A DNA stretch of 43,331 nucleotides from Candidatus Poribacteria bacterium (lineage in GTDB: Bacteria > Poribacteria > WGA-4E > GCA-2687025). The position numbers and the translations under genes were made by a program. Position 1 is the stretch's first letter; each line of letters begins with the position of its first letter. Location: positions 1-43,331 of the forward strand of contig VGLH01000015.1 in the NCBI GenBank assembly GCA_016866785.1, given 5' to 3'. The notes under the pieces were generated by a model. It did no database searches, was not told the DNA's origin, and was given only the letters and a program-made list of their open reading frames with translations. This document shows positions 16,792 through 24,756 of this stretch, one piece after another.

Positions 16792-18882
16792 ATGAAAGCC
16801 ACCGAAACAAAACTGCTCGACTTTCTGCAAGGTCCGAAGCAGTTCATCATCCCGATCTATCAGCGCACGTACAGTTGGACGCAGAAGCAATGCGAGCAAC
16901 TGTGGAACGACATCCGCCGCACGCAGGACCCGTTCAGTCCGGGACACTTCATCGGCTCCATCGTTTATATCGAACGCGGCTTGTATCACACTTCCTCCGT
17001 GCCGCATCTGCTCGTCATCGACGGTCAGCAACGCCTGACGACGATTTCGCTGCTGTTGGAGGCGCTCGCGCGCGCCATCGAACAACAACGGACGGAATCG
17101 CTCATCAATCCGCGCAGACTCCGCAACTACTATCTGTTCAACGCAGAAGAGGAAGACGATCTTCGTTTCAAACTGCTACTGACGCAGAACGACAAGCCGA
17201 CGCTCTGCCGCCTGCTGACGCACAAAAGCCTTCCGCAGCCGCATTCCCGACGAATCGTCGAGAATCACGCCTTCTTCACGGATCGGATCGCGAAGTCCGG
17301 CGTCGACCTGCGCGCGCTGTACGAAGGCATCTCGAAACTCATCGTCGTGGACATCTCGCTCGACCGCGGGCACGACAACCCGCAACTGATCTTCGAAAGC
17401 CTGAACTCGACCGGGCTGGAACTGAGCCAAGCCGATCTAATCCGAAACTACGTCCTGATGGGGCTGGAACCGAAGGAGCAGAACGAACTCTACTCGGACT
17501 ACTGGTTTCCCATGGAGCAGAGCTTCGGACACGCGGATTACGCGGCGCAGTTCGACCGGTTCATGCGCGACTACCTGACCGTGAAGACCGGCACGATCCC
17601 GAACATCCGCGCCGTCTACGAGGAGTTCAAGGCGTACGTCCAAAGCCTGCCGAGCGCGTCGATCCACGAAATCGTCGCGGACATCTACCGGTTCTCGCAA
17701 TTCTTCGTGCGTTTCGCCCTGGAACGAGAACCGGACGGCGCGATCCTCGAGGCGCTCAACGATGTGAACACGCTCAAAGTCGATGTCGCCTACCCGTTTC
17801 TCCTTGAGCTCTTTGACGACTGGGAACAAGGGCGGATCGAACGGGATGGCGTCCTCGAAATCCTGCGGCTTACCGAGAGTTATGTGTTCCGCCGCGCGGT
17901 TTGCGGCATCCCGACGAACTCGTTGAACAAGACCTTCGCGACGCTCGCGCGGGAGCTCGACAAGGAGCGATACGTCGAGAGTTTCAAGGCGGCGCTGTTG
18001 TTGAAGGATTCCTACCGTCGATTCCCCGATGACGAGGAGTTCAAGCGGGAGCTCGCCGCGAAGGACCTCTACAACTTCCGCAGTCGCAACTACTGGCTCC
18101 GGCGCTTGGAGAACCACGAACGCAGGGAGCGCGTCAACGTCGACGAGTACACCATCGAACACGTCATGCCGCAGAACGAGAATCTGTCGCCGGAATGGAG
18201 GTCGGAACTCGGCGACGACTGGCGTCAGGTTCACGCGCGGTATCTGCATACGCTCGGCAATCTGACGCTGACGAGATACAATCCGGAACTCCGCGACCGT
18301 CCGTTTGGGGAGAAGCGCGAGATGGCGGGCGGGTTCCGCGACAGTCCGCTCCGCCTGAACGACTTCCTGCGACACGTCGAGCGCTGGAACGCCGAGGCGA
18401 TCAATGCGCGAGCCGAAACGCTGGCGAACAAGGCGGTCGTTGTGTGGACCGCACCGCGACTGGAAGAGGAAACGCTCACTGCCTACCGCGGACGACAACG
18501 AAGGGGACAGGAGCGGACCTACTCTCTGGACGATTTCCAGTACCTCACGGGCGACATGCGAACGCTCTTCGAGCAGTTGCGCCAGCGCGTGCTGAATCTG
18601 GACGCAGCGGTCACGGAGGAGATTCTGAAGTTGTATATCGCGTATAAGACGACGACGAACTTCGTCGATGTCGTGCCGCAGAAGAGCCGTTTGCGCCTGT
18701 CGCTGAATCTCCGGTTCGACGAGATCAACGATCCGCAAGGGTGGTGCAGGGACGTCACGGACATCGGACGCTGGGGAAACGGCGATGTCGAGGTCGGTTT
18801 GGCGACGCTGAATCAGTTGGATTACGCGATGTTTCTGATCCGTCAGGCGTTCGGCAAACACGCGGCCAACGGCGATGAATAA
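16792..18882 (+). CDS. GmrSD-like (DUF262-DUF1524-DUF5655) type IV restriction enzyme
   Basis: The protein has 696 residues. The N-terminal DUF262 domain has FIIPIYQRTYSW (about 18-29) and the NTP-binding motif VIDGQQRLTT (D77-G-Q-Q-R81). The DUF1524 domain has the His-Me/HNH-type nuclease motif IEHVMPQ (H457, P460), then HTLGNLTLTRYN (from H486) and a downstream RPFGEKR. The C-terminal 100 residues (YIAYKTTTNFVDVVPQKSRL, CRDVTDIGRWGNGDVEVGL, LDYAMFLIRQAF) match DUF5655. GmrSD enzymes cleave modified (glucosylated hydroxymethyl-cytosine) phage DNA; fused DUF262-DUF1524 proteins are single-chain forms. The substrate here is untested. Codon use looks less GC-biased than its neighbours and imperfect direct repeats flank it, suggesting acquisition. 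The ribosome site is weak. Confidence 0.92.
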   Translation: MKATETKLLDFLQGPKQFIIPIYQRTYSWTQKQCEQLWNDIRRTQDPFSPGHFIGSIVYIERGLYHTSSVPHLLVIDGQQRLTTISLLLEALARAIEQQRTESLINPRRLRNYYLFNAEEEDDLRFKLLLTQNDKPTLCRLLTHKSLPQPHSRRIVENHAFFTDRIAKSGVDLRALYEGISKLIVVDISLDRGHDNPQLIFESLNSTGLELSQADLIRNYVLMGLEPKEQNELYSDYWFPMEQSFGHADYAAQFDRFMRDYLTVKTGTIPNIRAVYEEFKAYVQSLPSASIHEIVADIYRFSQFFVRFALEREPDGAILEALNDVNTLKVDVAYPFLLELFDDWEQGRIERDGVLEILRLTESYVFRRAVCGIPTNSLNKTFATLARELDKERYVESFKAALLLKDSYRRFPDDEEFKRELAAKDLYNFRSRNYWLRRLENHERRERVNVDEYTIEHVMPQNENLSPEWRSELGDDWRQVHARYLHTLGNLTLTRYNPELRDRPFGEKREMAGGFRDSPLRLNDFLRHVERWNAEAINARAETLANKAVVVWTAPRLEEETLTAYRGRQRRGQERTYSLDDFQYLTGDMRTLFEQLRQRVLNLDAAVTEEILKLYIAYKTTTNFVDVVPQKSRLRLSLNLRFDEINDPQGWCRDVTDIGRWGNGDVEVGLATLNQLDYAMFLIRQAFGKHAANGDE

Positions 18883-18934
18883 GGACCACGAGTCCACCGG
18901 CATCGAGCACCCGACCATCGGATCACTCCGCGAA

Positions 18935-18999
18935 GAGCGATGCAAATCGCCGTCGGGTTGTTGTGCTCCGCCGGCGATTCGTCCTGTGCGCGTCAATCG
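18935..18999. repeat. Right copy of imperfect direct repeat flanking the GmrSD-like gene
   Basis: See the left copy at 16549-16621. The match is about 80% with small gaps. A 6-bp stem (TCGCCG 18947-18952 with CGGCGA 18972-18977) lies inside and could end the GmrSD-like transcript. It overlaps the last bases of the convergent MFS gene. Confidence 0.5.
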
Positions 19000-20240
19000 T
19001 CAGCGGTTTGTTCGGCGAGCGGGAGACTCGGTTCCCGCCTGCGCAGAACCGACCCGAACAACGGCAGCGCGGGCGACAGAAGCGCTGCCGCCGTGTAGAT
19101 CGCCGCGCGCAGACCGCGCAGGTTCCCGACGAACCCGATGGCGGGACCCCCGGCGAACTGCCCCAGCGCGTCCATCTGGCTGCTGACAGACAGCACCGTC
19201 GCCCGCACCGGCGACGGCACGCTGCGGTTCAGCCATGCCCGGTAGAGCGGGTACATCATCGAGCGCGTCGCGCTGATGAGCCAGTACGCCGCAACCGCCC
19301 ACCAGAAGCCGCTCGCCCCCGCGAACGCGATCAGCCCGAACGCTAGGAACCCTGTCAGAACAAGGAGCACCGGAGCGAGCCGACGCTTCGCCTCGATCCG
19401 CCGGACGAGCGCCTCGGCGGCAGCGATGCTCAGAATCGCCGCGCCCACGCGCAGTATCCCGAACCACACGATCGGTTCCAGCTCGCCGAGTCCGGGGAAC
19501 GTGAAGTTGCTCAGGAAGTGCGCTTCCCACAGCCGATCGACCCCCTCGCTGTAGAGACCAAAGACGACGCCAATGCCCAGGATCGCCCAACCCGCGTGAC
19601 GCGCCCGCACGAAGCGGAATGCCTCGCGCCACGTCGCCGCCATCGCGCGCCACGAGCTCCGTTCCGACGCCGGCAGGGACGTGAACCCGTGCTCCGGCAT
19701 CGCCAGCGCCAGCAGACCTGCCAGGATCAAGAGGATCGCGCCGCTCGCGACGATGGGAACGCTCAGCGCGAACGCGCTGGCGAGTAGGACGCCGCAGAGC
19801 GTCGCGGCGATGTCGGCGACGTGGTCGACCTGTCCGCCGCGCAGGAACAGGCGGGCAACGCGATCTTCGCCGGTCTCGTCCGTAATCCACGCGTCGAACG
19901 CGCCGCTGACAAACGTGTAACCGATGCCGGAGACCGCCTCCATCGCCAGCACGACGGCGACGTACGGCAAGAGCCCCTGCACGAGGATGCTCGCCCCCAG
20001 GAGCACGAACGCGATGATCACCGAGAGTCGGCGACTGTATGAGTCGGCGACGATGCCCGTCGGGATCTCGAACAGAAAGCAGGCGACTTCGAGGGCGGTT
20101 CCCGCGAGCACGAGCGTCAGGGGGCTCATGCCGACCGTCTGGATGCGGTAGACCCCCATGACCGACCAGCAGAGGCTGCCGGCGAAGCTCCACACGGCGA
20201 CGATGAGGAAGTAGACGAACCGGGCGTCCCACTTCCTCAC
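18993..20240 (-). CDS. Major facilitator superfamily (MFS) transporter
   Basis: The protein has 415 residues from GTG 20240, with about 12 hydrophobic segments. The loop between segments 2 and 3 (EIPTGIVADSYSRRLS) is the MFS signature G-x-x-x-D-x-x-x-R-R/K. The arrangement of two six-helix halves with a longer central loop (about 190-215, MPEHGFTSLPASERSSWR) fits MFS drug/sugar exporters. The substrate is unknown. An in-frame ATG at 20315 would add 25 Pro/Arg-rich residues before the first helix; neither start has a convincing ribosome site, and I prefer the one close to helix 1. A far longer upstream extension of this frame runs antisense to the Gfo/Idh/MocA gene and is not real. Confidence 0.88.
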   Translation of the reverse strand: MRKWDARFVYFLIVAVWSFAGSLCWSVMGVYRIQTVGMSPLTLVLAGTALEVACFLFEIPTGIVADSYSRRLSVIIAFVLLGASILVQGLLPYVAVVLAMEAVSGIGYTFVSGAFDAWITDETGEDRVARLFLRGGQVDHVADIAATLCGVLLASAFALSVPIVASGAILLILAGLLALAMPEHGFTSLPASERSSWRAMAATWREAFRFVRARHAGWAILGIGVVFGLYSEGVDRLWEAHFLSNFTFPGLGELEPIVWFGILRVGAAILSIAAAEALVRRIEAKRRLAPVLLVLTGFLAFGLIAFAGASGFWWAVAAYWLISATRSMMYPLYRAWLNRSVPSPVRATVLSVSSQMDALGQFAGGPAIGFVGNLRGLRAAIYTAAALLSPALPLFGSVLRRREPSLPLAEQTADD

Positions 20241-20417
20241 CGGCAACTGCCTTCGCGGAGGACAGGGATCAGGCGGGCGGATGGACGGGCGTATGGCAAT
20301 CGGGTACCTCCCCATGTCGTTGGAGCCGGGCGGAGCCGTACGCGAAACGGTCGCCCTGAATGGACGCGGGTTCGGATGCACACTCGGCGGCCATCGCCGA
20401 TGGGACGGCCCGGCTCG

Positions 20418-20446
20418 TTGACACCAATCCGCGCCCTTCCTATACT
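20418..20446 (+). promoter_or_regulatory. Near-perfect sigma-70 promoter of the Gfo/Idh/MocA gene
   Basis: TTGACA (20418-20423), a 17-bp spacer and TATACT (20441-20446) give consensus -35, optimal spacing and a 5-of-6 -10. Transcription should begin near 20453, about 58 nt before the ATG at 20511. It is the best housekeeping promoter in the window. Confidence 0.75.
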
Positions 20447-20510
20447 CGACCCGGTTTGCGGCATGGTACCGCTTGGTCGCGCAGATACACCTACCACGGA
20501 AGATGGGATC

Positions 20511-21635
20511 ATGGCGGACAAGCTTCGAGTTGGCGTCATCGGGCCCGGAGGGGCGGGACGCGGGAACACGATGGGCTTCGCGACGCGGTCGGACTGCGTC
20601 GTCGTGGCGGCGGCCGATGTCGCGCCGGGAAGCCTGGAAGCGCTCGAGAAAGGGCTCCAGGAACGCGTCGAGGGCTACAAGGCGGGCTCCCTCAAGCAGT
20701 ACGTGGGCGAGCACGAGTTCATCGAGATGCTCAACAAAGAGGACCTCGATATCGTCGGCGTCTTCTCGCCGCACTCGCTCCACCACATTCACGTCGCGTA
20801 CGCGTTGCGCCGAGGCTGCTCGGTGATCGTCGAGAAGCCGATGGCGAACCTCGTCGGCGATGCGGTCTACATCCACAAGCTCGCCGTAGCGCGAGGACTC
20901 CACCTCGTCGGCGGCTACCAGCGGCACTACGAGGACCGCTACGTCCACGCGCGGCAGTTCATCCAGGGCGGCGGTCTCGGCGAGCTGAAGCGCTTCGAGG
21001 TCTACCTGGCGCAGCGATGGGGCGCGGGCGGGTGGCGCGGCGACCCACGGTTCAGCGGCGGGGGCCAGCCGAACGACTCCGGCAGCCACCTGCAAGACAT
21101 CTTCATGTGGATGACCGGCTTCCTGCCTCAGTCCGTCTACGGCACGACGGACATGATCTTCGAGGACGGCGGGAAGGTGATTCCCAAGCAGGTCGAGATC
21201 AACTCCTACTCGGATGTCGTCATGGAGGGCGGCGCCGAGGGAACCATCACGATCATCGGGAACACGACGATCGGGTTCGCGGAGTGGGTCATCCTCGAAG
21301 GCACGGAGGGGACCCTTGAGATCAAGGACGGCATGCGCTTCATCCCCAACGGCGGACAGGCGCAGGACGTTCCCGCTTCCAAGCCGGACAACTACCCGAC
21401 AGGCAAGGTCGATCAGGTCGTCGGACTCGTCAAGGGCGAGTACTCGAAGAACTGGACGTCGGGGATCAACGGCATCCGCACGAGCTGGCTGACCAACTCG
21501 ATCCTGGAAGCCGGACGGGGACCCGAAGCCAAGAACACGGTGGACTGCGACGTGCTCATCGAGGCGGAGGGGTACAGCCGCGCCGACGTGAAGACGCTCA
21601 TCGCCGAAGCCGCTTACTGGCACGGGATGTTCTAG
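20511..21635 (+). CDS. Gfo/Idh/MocA family NAD(P)-dependent oxidoreductase
   Basis: The protein has 374 residues from ATG 20511. The N-terminal Rossmann motif VGVIGPGGAGRGN is at 6-18, and the family signature VIVEKPMA (with the EKP lysine) follows about 90 residues later. The C-terminal alpha/beta domain has GGQPNDSGSHLQD, with the His that is usually catalytic. Family members oxidise or reduce sugars, inositols and related polyols; the substrate is open. Upstream is the strongest promoter in the window and downstream a 12-bp hairpin, so it is likely a single-gene, well-expressed unit. Confidence 0.92.
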   Translation: MADKLRVGVIGPGGAGRGNTMGFATRSDCVVVAAADVAPGSLEALEKGLQERVEGYKAGSLKQYVGEHEFIEMLNKEDLDIVGVFSPHSLHHIHVAYALRRGCSVIVEKPMANLVGDAVYIHKLAVARGLHLVGGYQRHYEDRYVHARQFIQGGGLGELKRFEVYLAQRWGAGGWRGDPRFSGGGQPNDSGSHLQDIFMWMTGFLPQSVYGTTDMIFEDGGKVIPKQVEINSYSDVVMEGGAEGTITIIGNTTIGFAEWVILEGTEGTLEIKDGMRFIPNGGQAQDVPASKPDNYPTGKVDQVVGLVKGEYSKNWTSGINGIRTSWLTNSILEAGRGPEAKNTVDCDVLIEAEGYSRADVKTLIAEAAYWHGMF

Positions 21636-21660
21636 GAATCCCACAGCCCATCGGGCATCG

Positions 21661-21690
21661 GGGGACAGGCGCCTCAGCGCGCCTGTCCCC
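21661..21690 (+). terminator. Strong hairpin after the Gfo/Idh/MocA gene
   Basis: GGGGACAGGCGC (21661-21672) and GCGCCTGTCCCC (21679-21690) form a perfect 12-bp stem with a 6-nt loop, 25 bp after the stop. No U-run follows, as is often the case in GC-rich genomes. Confidence 0.55.
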
Positions 21691-21712
21691 GTCGCGAGTG
21701 GGAGGGTCCGCG

Positions 21713-22210
21713 ATGAAGATCGTGGTGCGCGTCGTACTGGGCCTGATCGTTCTCGCGCTCGGGGCGCAGCTCTACCGGCCCCTCAAGACGAACCCGCCGA
21801 CGGACCCGTCACGCACTCTCCAGGCTCAGATGACGGTTCCTCCGAATGTCACGGCGATCCTCGACCGCGCGTGCCGCGATTGCCACTCGAACGACACGAA
21901 GTGGCCCTGGTACGCCGACGTCGCGCCGGTGATGTGGTCGGTCCGCAATCACGTAAATTTCGGGCGCAAGCACCTCAACATGTCCGACTGGGCGCAGTAC
22001 TCCCAGGAGGACGCCGCCGGGCTGCTCGACGAGATCTGCGAGGAGGTGCGCGAGCACAAGATGCCGCTTCCCGCCTACCTCCCCATGCACCCGCAGGCTA
22101 AGCTCTCCCAAGCGGACATCGACGCGCTGTGCGAGTGGGCGCTGGCCGCCAACGCCACGCTGGGCGGCGGGGAGCACACGCACGAGGAGGGCGAGGAGCA
22201 CGAGCACTAG
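21713..22210 (+). CDS. Membrane-anchored heme-binding (c-type, CxxCH) domain protein
   Basis: The protein has 165 residues from ATG 21713 (GGAGGG 6 nt upstream; a GTG at 21698 lies upstream of that site). An N-terminal hydrophobic helix (4-20) acts as signal anchor. The heme motif is CRDCH (C54-C57-H58) followed by SNDTKWPWY, and the downstream KMPLPAYLPMHPQAKLSQADI fits the haem-binding domain family (Pfam Haem_bd). The protein should sit on the outer face of the membrane and carry one covalently bound heme. The C-terminus is a His/Glu-rich tail (GEHTHEEGEEHEH) that could bind metal. No redox partner is adjacent. Confidence 0.88.
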   Translation: MKIVVRVVLGLIVLALGAQLYRPLKTNPPTDPSRTLQAQMTVPPNVTAILDRACRDCHSNDTKWPWYADVAPVMWSVRNHVNFGRKHLNMSDWAQYSQEDAAGLLDEICEEVREHKMPLPAYLPMHPQAKLSQADIDALCEWALAANATLGGGEHTHEEGEEHEH

Positions 22211-22232
22211 CGAGACAGCCAGACCGGCTCCG

Positions 22233-22472
22233 TCACTTGGCGAGCTCTCGGAGCGCAGTGCCGTACTGTCGGCGGATGACTTCGAACGACTCCATCGTCT
22301 TGGCGAACTCAGGATCGTACGCGGTCAGGAGGATTCCGTCCGCGGTCCGGACGGCGTGAAGCTCGTCACCCTCCCCGACATGGAGCTCTTCGAGAAGGCT
22401 CTTGGGGAGGATCGCCCCGAGCGCGCCTCCGACCGCACCTCCGACCGCACGGATCTTGATGCGCGTGGTCAT
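22233..22472 (-). CDS. Solitary AbrB/MazE-type DNA-binding protein with a duplicated loop
   Basis: The protein has 79 residues from ATG 22472 (GGGAG at 5-nt spacing; an upstream in-frame ATG at 22484 has no site). The swapped-hairpin AbrB pattern is clear: ALGAILPKSLLEELHVGEGDEL. Relatives usually read R-x-x-G-N-S-L-G before the IPK; here that segment is AVGGAVGGALG because a 12-bp unit is tandemly duplicated (22427-22438 and 22439-22450), adding four residues. Such proteins are often antitoxins, but no toxin gene is adjacent (neighbours are heme-binding and DUF5916-like proteins). The C-terminal 30 residues are a helical tail. Confidence 0.85.
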   Translation of the reverse strand: MTTRIKIRAVGGAVGGALGAILPKSLLEELHVGEGDELHAVRTADGILLTAYDPEFAKTMESFEVIRRQYGTALRELAK

Positions 22473-22510
22473 CGCTACTCCCATTTGGATGGCCAGACGC
22501 TTCCGAGCGC

Positions 22511-22538
22511 CTTATAAGAATCATTTAACTCCCGGCAA
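22511..22538 (-). promoter_or_regulatory. Promoter of the AbrB-type gene
   Basis: On the minus strand TTGCCG (22538-22533), a 16-bp spacer and TATAAG (22516-22511) lie about 39 bp upstream of the ATG at 22472. Confidence 0.55.
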
Positions 22539-22590
22539 CGGGCCGCGTCAGGGAGCATCATGGCGCTGTGACCCTCTCAGGAGCTCAGCG

Positions 22591-24756
22591 ATGTCCATTC
22601 GGTATCCTGTGGCATGGTGTGCGGCTTTCGTGTTTCTACTCGTGATGCCACTGGCGGCCCGTGCCGGGATTTCGGTAACACCGGTGCGGACCGAGGCGAA
22701 GATCGCCATCGACGGCAGGCTGGACGAACCCGCGTGGCAGACCGCCAACGTGATCCGCGACTTCGTCCAGATGATCCCCGACACAGGCAAGCCCGCTTCC
22801 GAGCGTACCGAGGTCCGCATCCTGTACGACGACGACAAGCTCTACTTCGGCTTCACCTGCTACGACTCGGAGATGCCAAGAGCCGTCATCAAGGAGATGC
22901 GCCGCGACTCGCCCGGCGTCCGGTCGGGCGACCACGCATTCGTGTTCCTCGACGCCTACAACGACCGGAACGGCGCGACGTTCTTCCGATTCAACGCCGT
23001 CGGCGGCATGGAAGACACGATCGTCTCGGACGGCGGCAACACGCTCAACGAGAGCTGGGACGCGGTCTGGGAATCGTCAGGGCAGATCGAGTCGGACCGC
23101 TGGACGGCGGAGCTCGCCATTCCGTTCAGCCAGCTTCGGTTCCGCCAGGCCGACTCGATGACGTGGGGTATGAACGTCGGGCGGGACATCACGCGGAAGC
23201 GCGAGATATCAACGTGGAGCCCCGCGCCAGGCGGCTACGGGCCCCTCGGCAAGTACCGTCCCGCCTACTTCGGCGAACTGACGGACATCCGGGGCGTCGC
23301 GCCCTCACGCCATCTGGAGGTGCTGCCGTTCATCTCGCCGGGGTTCAGCCGAGTCAAGGACGTCAATGACGGCGTGTTCGAAGCCGGACTCGACCTGAAG
23401 CACGGGATCACGTCGAACCTGACCGCCGACCTGACGTTCAACACGGACTTCGCCCAGGTCGAGGCGGACCAGCAGCAGGTGAACCTGACGCGGTTCAGCC
23501 TCTTCTTCCCGGAGAAGCGCCCGTTCTTTATGGAAGGCGCAGCGCAGTTCGAGTTCGGGACGCCCCGGTTCAGCTTCGACGCCCCGCCGCCCATGTTGCT
23601 CTTCTACAGCCGCCGTATCGGTCTCGCCGGAGACCGCGCGGTTCCCATCCTTGCCGGAGGGAAGGTCACAGGCCAGGCGGGCCCCTACGGCATCGGACTG
23701 CTCGCCGTCGCAACCGACGAGCTCCACGAAGGTGGAGTCGACGTCGAACGAACCGGCTACTCGGTTCTCCGCTTGAGCCGAAACGTCTTGCGCAACTCGT
23801 CCGTCGGCATGATCGCGGTCAACAAGCAGGACGCGGAGACGTACCAGCGCGCTGCGGGCGTCAACTTTGCCCTGCGGCCGCGCGGCAACGTCGACCTGCG
23901 CGGCTTGTGGGCGCGGACATTCGAGATGGACGACACGGAGGATTCGCGCGACGCCTACTATGCGGGAGGCGAATGGCGGACGACCCTCTTGAACGCGCGC
24001 GCTTCGTATGCCGACATCGGCGACGCGTTCGATCCCTCCATGGGGTTCGTCTGGCGGAAGGGGATACGCCAGGTGAACGCGGGCATCGACTACACGCCAT
24101 GGCCCCGGAAGTACGGCATCCGCACGATCACGGTGGGTCCCAGCCTGAACACGGTGCTTCTGCGGGACGACAACTCGGTCTCGTCGCGCTCGGTCGGCGG
24201 CGGAGCGCGCGTCGAACTGGAGTCGGGGCATTCCGTCGGGATGCGAGCCAACGCGGTCACGGAGAACATCGAGAGGGACTTCCCGCTGTTCGGCGCGACG
24301 ATTCCCCAGGGCACCTATGACAGCCTGACCGGCGGCGTGACGTTCGATTCCAGCTCGGCGCATGCGGTCACGGGCGGCTTCGGCGTCGATTTCGGCGACT
24401 TCTACAACGGATCGCGCGTCGGAGCGCGCCTGCGCGGTTCCATCCGTCCGAACACGCGGCTGGGCTTCGAGCCGATGTTCGAGCACAACCGCATCTCGCT
24501 GCCGGACGGCGATGTCACCGCGAACCTGCTGATCGGGCGGATCACCTACTCCCACTCGCCGACGATGTACGCGCGGCTGTTCACGCAGTGGTCGGACGAC
24601 CGTGACATCCTCGCGGCGAACCTGCTCCTCAACTGGATCTACGCTCCGGGCAGCGACCTCTACTTCGTCGTAAACCAAACCTATGACACATCCGACGGCA
24701 CCGAAGTCATCGAGACGACCGCCCTGGCGAAACTCACGTTCTGGTGGAGCCTGTAG
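22591..24756 (+). CDS. DUF5916/CBM9-like outer-membrane beta-barrel protein
   Basis: The protein has 721 residues from ATG 22591 (CAGGAG upstream). A signal peptide covers about 1-25 (ending ARA). Residues about 30-200 are a carbohydrate-binding family 9-like domain (IAIDGRLDEPAWQTA, VRILYDDDKLYFGFTCYD, WTAELAIPFSQLRF), the usual first domain of DUF5916 proteins. The remainder, beginning TADLTFNTDFAQVEADQQQVN and PEKRPFFMEGAAQFEF, consists of alternating beta strands and ends in an aromatic-hydrophobic C-terminus (KLTFWWSL), typical of an outer-membrane barrel. Function is uncertain: glycan binding or uptake, or a secreted hydrolase-like role. The organism therefore probably has an outer membrane. 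Confidence 0.85.
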   Translation: MSIRYPVAWCAAFVFLLVMPLAARAGISVTPVRTEAKIAIDGRLDEPAWQTANVIRDFVQMIPDTGKPASERTEVRILYDDDKLYFGFTCYDSEMPRAVIKEMRRDSPGVRSGDHAFVFLDAYNDRNGATFFRFNAVGGMEDTIVSDGGNTLNESWDAVWESSGQIESDRWTAELAIPFSQLRFRQADSMTWGMNVGRDITRKREISTWSPAPGGYGPLGKYRPAYFGELTDIRGVAPSRHLEVLPFISPGFSRVKDVNDGVFEAGLDLKHGITSNLTADLTFNTDFAQVEADQQQVNLTRFSLFFPEKRPFFMEGAAQFEFGTPRFSFDAPPPMLLFYSRRIGLAGDRAVPILAGGKVTGQAGPYGIGLLAVATDELHEGGVDVERTGYSVLRLSRNVLRNSSVGMIAVNKQDAETYQRAAGVNFALRPRGNVDLRGLWARTFEMDDTEDSRDAYYAGGEWRTTLLNARASYADIGDAFDPSMGFVWRKGIRQVNAGIDYTPWPRKYGIRTITVGPSLNTVLLRDDNSVSSRSVGGGARVELESGHSVGMRANAVTENIERDFPLFGATIPQGTYDSLTGGVTFDSSSAHAVTGGFGVDFGDFYNGSRVGARLRGSIRPNTRLGFEPMFEHNRISLPDGDVTANLLIGRITYSHSPTMYARLFTQWSDDRDILAANLLLNWIYAPGSDLYFVVNQTYDTSDGTEVIETTALAKLTFWWSL

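Noticed and set aside
15592-17088. 498-residue minus-strand frame crossing the second LamG gene
   Set aside because: Antisense to a gene with signal peptide, ribosome site and recognisable fold; no recognisable protein on this strand.
20316-21644. Extension of the MFS frame to 883 residues
   Set aside because: It runs antisense over the whole Gfo/Idh/MocA gene and has no transporter-like sequence; the transporter begins near 20240-20315.
22233-22472. Toxin-antitoxin module
   Set aside because: The AbrB/MazE-type gene has no adjacent small toxin gene on either side.
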